The translations under genes and the position numbers were made by a program. 64,000 bases of DNA from Shewanella fidelis ATCC BAA-318 (lineage in GTDB: Bacteria; Pseudomonadota; Gammaproteobacteria; Enterobacterales; Shewanellaceae). This document shows positions 58,770 through 64,000 of this stretch, one piece after another. The stretch is taken from assembly GCF_000518605.1 (NCBI RefSeq), contig NZ_JADX01000023.1, positions 16,387 through 80,386 of the forward strand, read 5' to 3'. The notes beneath the pieces are model-generated. The model did not search any database. It had not been told where the DNA came from and worked only from the letters and a program-made list of their open reading frames with translations. Every line of letters begins with the position of its first letter. Position 1 is the first letter of the stretch.

Positions 58770-59333
58770 ATGGCGAAAATCGATCAGCAACTGTTTACTA
58801 CTCATGAGCACGCTCTTGAAAAAGAGTTTGAGCTTTGCCCTAAATGTGGCTGCGAGTTGTCAGTAAAAAATAGTAAGCACGGTGGTTTTATTGGTTGTAA
58901 TAACTACCCAAGCTGTGACTATACAAGGCCTTTGGTTCAGCACGAGTCAATTGAAACACAAGTGATCCAGGGTTCTGTTTGTCCTGACTGTGGTAATGAG
59001 TTAGCGGTAAAGTCTGGACGCTTTGGTATTTTTATTGGCTGTACTAACTACCCAGAGTGCCACCATATTGAGAAGCACGATCAGGCTAATACGCAAGATG
59101 AAATCCCGTGCCCTAAATGCAAAACAGGTCATATAGAGCATCGTACCAGCCGTTTTGGCAAGTCGTTTTATGCGTGTAGTGCTTATCCTAAGTGTAAGTT
59201 TTTGGTTAACTATCCACCGCGTGCAGAAGCTTGCCCTGACTGTGGTTTTGGTATTTTGGTCGAGCGAAAAGGTGCGGCCGGGATGCGCTTAGAGTGCCCT
59301 GAGAAAACATGCAAGTATAAACGTCCGCTTTAA
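58770..59333 (+). CDS. yrdD: Topoisomerase I zinc-ribbon protein (YrdD)
   Basis: A 187-residue protein made of repeated Cys4 zinc ribbons of the TopA C-terminal kind: CPKCGCEL...GCNNYPSC, CPDCGNEL...GCTNYPEC, CPKCKTG...ACSAYPKC, and a fourth more divergent CPDCGFG...CPEKTC. No topoisomerase domain is present. It is likely a nucleic-acid-binding protein and lies 36 bases before tsaC, as in E. coli (yrdD-tsaC-aroE). Confidence 0.93.
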   Translation: MAKIDQQLFTTHEHALEKEFELCPKCGCELSVKNSKHGGFIGCNNYPSCDYTRPLVQHESIETQVIQGSVCPDCGNELAVKSGRFGIFIGCTNYPECHHIEKHDQANTQDEIPCPKCKTGHIEHRTSRFGKSFYACSAYPKCKFLVNYPPRAEACPDCGFGILVERKGAAGMRLECPEKTCKYKRPL

Positions 59334-59369
59334 CGCGAAAGCTCAATGTATAAAAATAAAGAGAGACCA

Positions 59370-59933
59370 ATGTTAGAAGTATTACCTGCTGATGTAGCCG
59401 AACTAATTGAGCAAGGTGGTGTTATCGCCTATCCAACTGAAGCTGTATATGGTTTAGGTTGTGATCCTGATAATAACGATGCTATTGAGCAATTACTGCA
59501 GATCAAACAGCGCCCTTGGCAAAAGGGGCTTATCCTTGTCGCTGGGGATTATCATCAACTCACCCCCTATATTGATGAGTCACAACTCTCTGCAGAGCAG
59601 TTAGCGTTTGTTAAGAGTAAATGGCCTGGGCCGTTTACTTTTATTATGCCAATTAAGCCAGGTCTTTCGCCGTTGCTCAGTGGGAGTTTTGACTCTATCG
59701 CTGTACGCGTGACAGCGCATGAGGGAGTTAAAGCCATATGTGCTGCTATCAATAAACCTGTGGTATCGACCAGCGCCAATTTGTCAGGGCAAGAACCAGC
59801 ATTATCAGTTGCAAGCATCAAGCAGCAGTTTACCGGCAAGATTGCCGGATTAGTAAAAGGGGAGTTAGGAACTCAAGCATCCCCTTCAACCATTATCGAC
59901 GCCAAAACAGGCGCCATTTTACGACAAGGTTAA
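59370..59933 (+). CDS. tsaC: Threonylcarbamoyl-AMP synthase TsaC
   Basis: A 187-residue Sua5/YciO/YrdC protein that makes threonylcarbamoyl-AMP for t6A37 of ANN-decoding tRNAs. The core motif [17 protein letters not shown], the KxRPxxKGL-like [13 protein letters not shown] and [12 protein letters not shown] are present. The frame opens at 59346; the ATG at 59370 with GAGAG just before it gives the family start. It lies 24 bases upstream of hemF. Confidence 0.96.
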   Translation: MLEVLPADVAELIEQGGVIAYPTEAVYGLGCDPDNNDAIEQLLQIKQRPWQKGLILVAGDYHQLTPYIDESQLSAEQLAFVKSKWPGPFTFIMPIKPGLSPLLSGSFDSIAVRVTAHEGVKAICAAINKPVVSTSANLSGQEPALSVASIKQQFTGKIAGLVKGELGTQASPSTIIDAKTGAILRQG

Positions 59934-60891
<958 letters not shown>

Positions 60892-61005
60892 GTCCGTTGG
60901 CAATATGCTTACACACCAGCAACTGGCAGCCCTGAGTCGCTATTGTATAGTGACTTCCTTAAGCCAAGAGACTGGTTAAGCTTATAAGTCTATGCGTCAG
61001 TCTAG
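60892..61005 (+). repeat. hemF 3'-end repeat, copy 2
   Basis: Unit length 114. Differs from copy 1 in the coding stretch at five bases, two codons being non-synonymous (GAA to GCA; GCC to ACT) and two synonymous. Confidence 0.95.
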
Positions 61006-61119
61006 GTTCGCTGGCAATATGCTTACACACCAGAAGCTGGCAGCCCAGAGTCGCTACTGTATAGTGACTTCCTTAAGCCAAGAGATTGGTTAAGCCTATA
61101 AGTCGGTGGGGGAATCTAG
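61006..61119 (+). repeat. hemF 3'-end repeat, copy 3
   Basis: Unit about 114 bases. Its coding stretch differs from copy 1 at five bases, every one at a third codon position and synonymous, and it keeps the TAA. The spacer after it has diverged. Confidence 0.92.
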
Positions 61120-61120
61120 G

Positions 61121-61159
61121 TGCGTAATCAATAATAGCGTCGTTGTTATTGATTACGCA
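61121..61159. repeat. Inverted repeat at the globin 3' end
   Basis: TGCGTAATCAATAA (61121-61134) and TTATTGATTACGCA (61146-61159) form a perfect 14-base stem with an 11-base loop. The right arm encodes the last four codons of the globin gene and its stop. No T-run follows. Confidence 0.8.
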
Positions 61160-61592
61160 TGTGATCTGCTAATGTCGAGATTGCACTATATATTGCATGC
61201 TGATGTTGCGGATCTTTTATCTCTAATTCTATCGCTGCTTTCATACATAATAGCCACTGATCCCGCATTGCTTCATCAACTTTAAATGGCATGTGCCGCG
61301 CTCGTAGCGCAGGGTGGCCATACTTTTGTTGGTAAAGTTGCGGTCCGCCAAGCCAACCACTTAAAAATTCAAATAGTTTTTGCTCTGACTCCTCAATGGG
61401 TGCTCTATGAATCGACAATAAATCTTGGGTCGCTGGTGTGGTTTGCATTTGGCGATAAAATTGTTTGGCTAGCGCGCGAATGACTTTTTCGCCACCAATA
61501 CGATCATAAGCATTAGATTGGTTTGGATCTCTATCTTGAGCCGTTGTTTGCTTGTTGTCTTGTCTACCAATAATCTTTTTAAACCAATTCAT
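61146..61592 (-). CDS. Group II truncated haemoglobin
   Basis: A 148-residue globin of the trHbO type: the core spans about residues 26-140, with YDRIGGEKVIRALAKQFYRQM at the start, the proximal histidine in ALRARHMPF at about residue 98 and the conserved tryptophan in MRDQWLLCM. An N-terminal extension of about 25 polar residues is unusual in length. It may bind oxygen or NO. Convergent with hemF, with the repeat region between them. Confidence 0.92.
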   Translation of the reverse strand: MNWFKKIIGRQDNKQTTAQDRDPNQSNAYDRIGGEKVIRALAKQFYRQMQTTPATQDLLSIHRAPIEESEQKLFEFLSGWLGGPQLYQQKYGHPALRARHMPFKVDEAMRDQWLLCMKAAIELEIKDPQHQHAIYSAISTLADHMRNQ

Positions 61593-61763
61593 TTTATTGC
61601 TCTAACTCATATTAAAAGGCTGTAGCAAGTGTACCGAGGATCGGTTTCTCGCTGCAAATAATCACAACAATATAAAAGCTGAAAATTACTGTAACAGAAG
61701 CGATTGCCTAACAGTTTAACCGAGTTACACTAGAGTTTTACTAGCAACCATAGAGAAGTAAGT

Positions 61764-62579
61764 ATGACTGAACGATATGCAGTATTTGGTAACCCTATTG
61801 GCCACAGTAAGTCTCCTAAAATACACGCCATGTTTGCCAAAGAGACTGCACAGTCGCTCACTTATGAAGCCATTTTAGCGCCAGTAGATGAATTTGAAGC
61901 AAGTTTTAAAGACTTTGTGGCGGCTAATGGTCGCGGCGCAAATGTTACAGTACCATTTAAAGAGCAAGCGTTTGCCCTGTGTGATGAACTTAGCGAACAA
62001 GCTAAACTAGCTGGTGCGGTAAATACTTTATCGGTATTGGCTAATGGTAAAATCCGCGGTGATAACACCGATGGCTTAGGTATCGTTGCAGATCTACAAA
62101 GAAATTTAGGAAGTTTACAAGGTTTAGATGTGTTACTGGTCGGTGCTGGTGGGGCTGCAAGGGGCTGCATTTTGCCATTATTGAATGCCGGAATAGCCAA
62201 GCTAACAATAGTCAATCGCACTCAAGTTAAAGCAGAAACGTTAGCAAATCTATTTGCACCTTTTGGCAATGTTGATGTACTACCGATAGAACATAGTGGC
62301 CAAAGTTATGATTTAATTATCAACTCGACCTCTTCAAGTTTAACTGGCGATGTACCCAACATCAGTACTAACACCATAACTCCGCAAACTGTTTGCTACG
62401 ACATGATGTATGGCAAACAGCCAACAGCATTTAATCTTTGGGCTACCGCACAGGGCGCCAGCCAAACAATAGATGGTTTGGGGATGTTGGTAGGGCAAGC
62501 GGCAGAAAGTTTTAATATTTGGCGTAAGGTCAAACCAAATGTTGAACCAGTATTAACTCAGCTCAGAGCAGAGCTGTAA
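61764..62579 (+). CDS. aroE: Shikimate dehydrogenase AroE
   Basis: A 271-residue NADPH enzyme of the shikimate pathway. The substrate-binding [13 protein letters not shown], the catalytic lysine in [13 protein letters not shown] and aspartate in [10 protein letters not shown], the nucleotide site [13 protein letters not shown], and [12 protein letters not shown] are intact. Length equals the E. coli enzyme. It lies 23 bases upstream of the DUF1488 gene. Confidence 0.96.
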   Translation: MTERYAVFGNPIGHSKSPKIHAMFAKETAQSLTYEAILAPVDEFEASFKDFVAANGRGANVTVPFKEQAFALCDELSEQAKLAGAVNTLSVLANGKIRGDNTDGLGIVADLQRNLGSLQGLDVLLVGAGGAARGCILPLLNAGIAKLTIVNRTQVKAETLANLFAPFGNVDVLPIEHSGQSYDLIINSTSSSLTGDVPNISTNTITPQTVCYDMMYGKQPTAFNLWATAQGASQTIDGLGMLVGQAAESFNIWRKVKPNVEPVLTQLRAEL

Positions 62580-62602
62580 ATTCAGAAAAGTTTGAAATTG
62601 AA

Positions 62603-62881
62603 ATGAACCAAAGTATTTTGTTCCCAGATCTACAAGAATGGGATCCACAAACACAAAGCATCGTCTTTCCCGTACAAGTGCAGGGGGCAAATATTGAATG
62701 CCGTATTAGTTTGGATAAACTAAGCCTGCTTTCATCTATAACCTTTGAACAAGAAAATGAACAACTCGAGGCGAGTGTTTTAGCAGTATTTGATGAATAT
62801 CGTTTTGACATAGAAGAAGAGGTTGAAATGCTCATCGAACAAGACTCATTCGATGAGCAAGGGAGAGTGACGCTTATCTAA
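62603..62881 (+). CDS. DUF1488 protein (YrdB-like)
   Basis: A 92-residue protein, acidic toward its C-terminus, beginning MNQSILFPDLQEWDPQTQSIVFP; matches the DUF1488 family (E. coli YrdB lies in the same place, after aroE). Function unknown. Convergent with the carbonic-anhydrase-like gene. Confidence 0.85.
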   Translation: MNQSILFPDLQEWDPQTQSIVFPVQVQGANIECRISLDKLSLLSSITFEQENEQLEASVLAVFDEYRFDIEEEVEMLIEQDSFDEQGRVTLI

Positions 62882-62898
62882 ATGCAAGTCGCTGTGAC

Positions 62899-63456
62899 CT
62901 ATTCGTCTTCCAATAAATACTCATTTTTGAGTCTGACATAGTTGTCTGCAGATCGTGGTAAGAAGGCGAGTTCAGTATCTGTTAGCGGCCTTGCTTGTTT
63001 AGCCGGGCTGCCAACATAAAGAAAGCCACTCTTTAGTACTTTCCCCGGAGGTACGAGCGAGCCGGCTCCTAAGATAACATCATCTTCTAACACTGCCCCA
63101 TCTAAAATGATTGCCCCCATGCCGACTAAGATGCGATTACCTACTTGGCAACCATGTAACATAGCCTTATGGCCAATAGTCACATCATCACCAATAATCA
63201 AAGGGTGACCTTCAGGTAATGAGGCTGACTTTCTAGTCACATGTAGTACAGTGCCATCTTGGATATTGGAACGTTTACCAATATAAATACGGTTCACATC
63301 CCCGCGGGCAGCCACTAAAGGCCAAACACTGGCATCTTCGTCTAATGTAATATCACCCACTAAAACCGCAGCTTCATCGATATAAACACCTTTTTTAAGT
63401 GTTGGAACGACACCTTTATAGGATCGTAGTGAGTTCTTGTTTCTAGAGTTTGGCAT
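62899..63456 (-). CDS. yrdA: Gamma-class carbonic anhydrase family protein (YrdA/PaaY-like)
   Basis: A 185-residue left-handed beta-helix protein of hexapeptide repeats (e.g. IGDDVTIGHKAMLHGCQVGNRILVGMGAIILDGAVLEDDVILGAGSLV). Metal-ligand histidines lie in TVLHVT and in TIGHKAMLHGC. Active-site details of true carbonic anhydrases are only partly present, as in other YrdA proteins. Divergent from the rRNA operon, as in E. coli rrnD. Confidence 0.92.
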   Translation of the reverse strand: MPNSRNKNSLRSYKGVVPTLKKGVYIDEAAVLVGDITLDEDASVWPLVAARGDVNRIYIGKRSNIQDGTVLHVTRKSASLPEGHPLIIGDDVTIGHKAMLHGCQVGNRILVGMGAIILDGAVLEDDVILGAGSLVPPGKVLKSGFLYVGSPAKQARPLTDTELAFLPRSADNYVRLKNEYLLEDE

Positions 63457-63566
63457 CTAAAGGTCCTAATTAGGGTGTTTTTAGCATTATAAAGCCTAAA
63501 AAGTAGCTAGTCAGTGGGTTTTATGAGCAAACGATTATAAAACTGCGATTTTATTTGTTTCAGCCC

Positions 63567-63594
63567 TTGCGCTTTAATCTCACATCCCTATAAT
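63567..63594 (+). promoter_or_regulatory. rrn P1-type promoter
   Basis: TTGCGC (63567-63572), 16 bases, TATAAT (63589-63594), then a G+C-rich discriminator (GCGC), the pattern of stringently controlled rRNA promoters. Confidence 0.85.
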
Positions 63595-63781
63595 GCGCAT
63601 CCACTGACACGGCACAGCAGGCCAACTACCTAGCGAAACGCTAGATAGCACGGGACTTGCAGCAGTGTTAGAGATTCAAAAATCGAAACAGATTTGAATC
63701 TGGTGACAAGCGGTTTAAGAGCTTCATGCGGCGACTTCTGATTAAGAAAGCAACGCTTGAAAAACTTCTTAAAATAAACGC

Positions 63782-63809
63782 TTGACGCCAACAACGGGAA
63801 GTGTAGAAT
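63782..63809 (+). promoter_or_regulatory. rrn P2-type promoter
   Basis: TTGACG (63782-63787), 16 bases, TAGAAT (63804-63809), downstream of an A/T-rich segment. Confidence 0.75.
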
Positions 63810-63859
63810 ACGCAGCCCTAGCCACTTGAAGCGGTTCGCAAGAACACCAAGCTGGCAAC

Positions 63860-63871
63860 GCTCTTTAACAA
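63860..63871 (+). promoter_or_regulatory. rrn leader boxA
   Basis: GCTCTTTAACAA, the antitermination boxA found ahead of 16S genes; NusB/NusE binding is known for this motif. Confidence 0.85.
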
Positions 63872-64000
63872 TATGACAAGCAAATCTGTGTGGACACTCA
63901 CAGAGATTAAGTTATTCGAAATTACATCGTTGATGTAATCAAAAATTTCTTAATGAACGAGTGTTCATAGCAATATGTAAAAGTTTGATTTTGTTTTTCC

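Larger units (their letters stand above)
63457..64000 (+). promoter_or_regulatory. rRNA operon promoter and leader region
   Basis: No gene was seen. An AT-rich stretch at 63530-63560 could be an UP element. The leader includes the boxA at 63860-63871. The 16S rRNA start is not yet reached at 64000; by the usual spacing it would lie about 30 bases beyond the edge. Confidence 0.85.

Noticed and set aside
63872..64000. 5' end of 16S rRNA inside the window
   Set aside because: The AGAGTTTGATC start of 16S is not reached before 64000; only leader sequence is present.

Overview
The window looks like the replication-origin region of a gammaproteobacterial chromosome, most probably Shewanella or a close Alteromonadales relative. 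The evidence is the gene order (glmU, atp operon, parBA, rsmG, mnmG, oriC, mioC, mnmE, yidC-yidD-rnpA-rpmH, dnaA-dnaN-recF-gyrB, glySQ, fadBA, pepQ-yigZ-trkH-hemG, trkA-rsmB-fmt-def, dprA-smg, tsaC-hemF, aroE, yrdA, rrn) and protein sequences that resemble those of enterics, Vibrio and Shewanella. The species call is an inference from memory of these families; no search was run.

Layout. 1-801: 5' part of glmU running off the left edge. 920-1276: a DsrE-like protein. 1658-8560: the complete nine-gene F1Fo ATP synthase operon on the minus strand. 8784-13284: mnmG-rsmG-parA-parB on the minus strand, that is, chromosome partition plus tRNA/rRNA modification. 13320-13743: oriC, with about 19 GATC sites, AT-rich 13-mer-like repeats and perfect DnaA boxes, followed by mioC. 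14185-17640: an apparently accessory insert (nucleoside hydrolase, LysE/RhtB exporter, lone MSHA-like pilin, a short inverted-repeat element and a second GATC cluster). 17638-21480: mnmE, yidC, yidD, rnpA and rpmH on the minus strand. 21481-28049: the dnaA control region and dnaA-dnaN-recF-gyrB on the plus strand. 28129-33554: HDOD protein, glyS/glyQ, tag and a small membrane-anchored protein. 33767-38652: TolB/amidohydrolase fusion, MOSC protein, tusA and ybaK. 38984-44671: fadA/fadB, then pepQ and yigZ. 44793-53914: two trkH genes and two hemG genes arranged as mirror images around an ArsR regulator, then trkA-rsmB-fmt-def. 54064-56803: LysM protein, dprA, smg. 56861-63456: M9-type metalloprotease lipoprotein, yrdD, tsaC, hemF, truncated globin, aroE, DUF1488 protein and gamma carbonic anhydrase. 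63457-64000: promoters and leader of an rRNA operon whose 16S gene lies just outside.

How it works together. Replication initiation (DnaA, oriC), the clamp (DnaN), gap repair (RecF), gyrase, and the ParA/ParB partition pair with several parS-like palindromes at 17.2, 25.6, 33.6, 35.0 and 38.1 kb form one origin-proximal chromosome-maintenance neighbourhood. Housekeeping genes for translation, membrane insertion, energy and heme surround it.

Most notable: (1) three tandem copies of the 3' end of hemF, with the third copy differing from the live gene end only at synonymous positions; (2) a parS set, one member of which forms the stem of an apparent terminator; (3) dprA reading into its conserved N-terminus without any ATG/GTG/TTG; (4) a GATC cluster upstream of mnmE that is neither oriC nor the dnaA promoter; (5) mirrored hemG/trkH pairs around a two-cysteine HlyU/SqrR-like ArsR repressor with a perfect inverted repeat between it and the second hemG. 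No CRISPR array, prophage or complete insertion sequence was seen.
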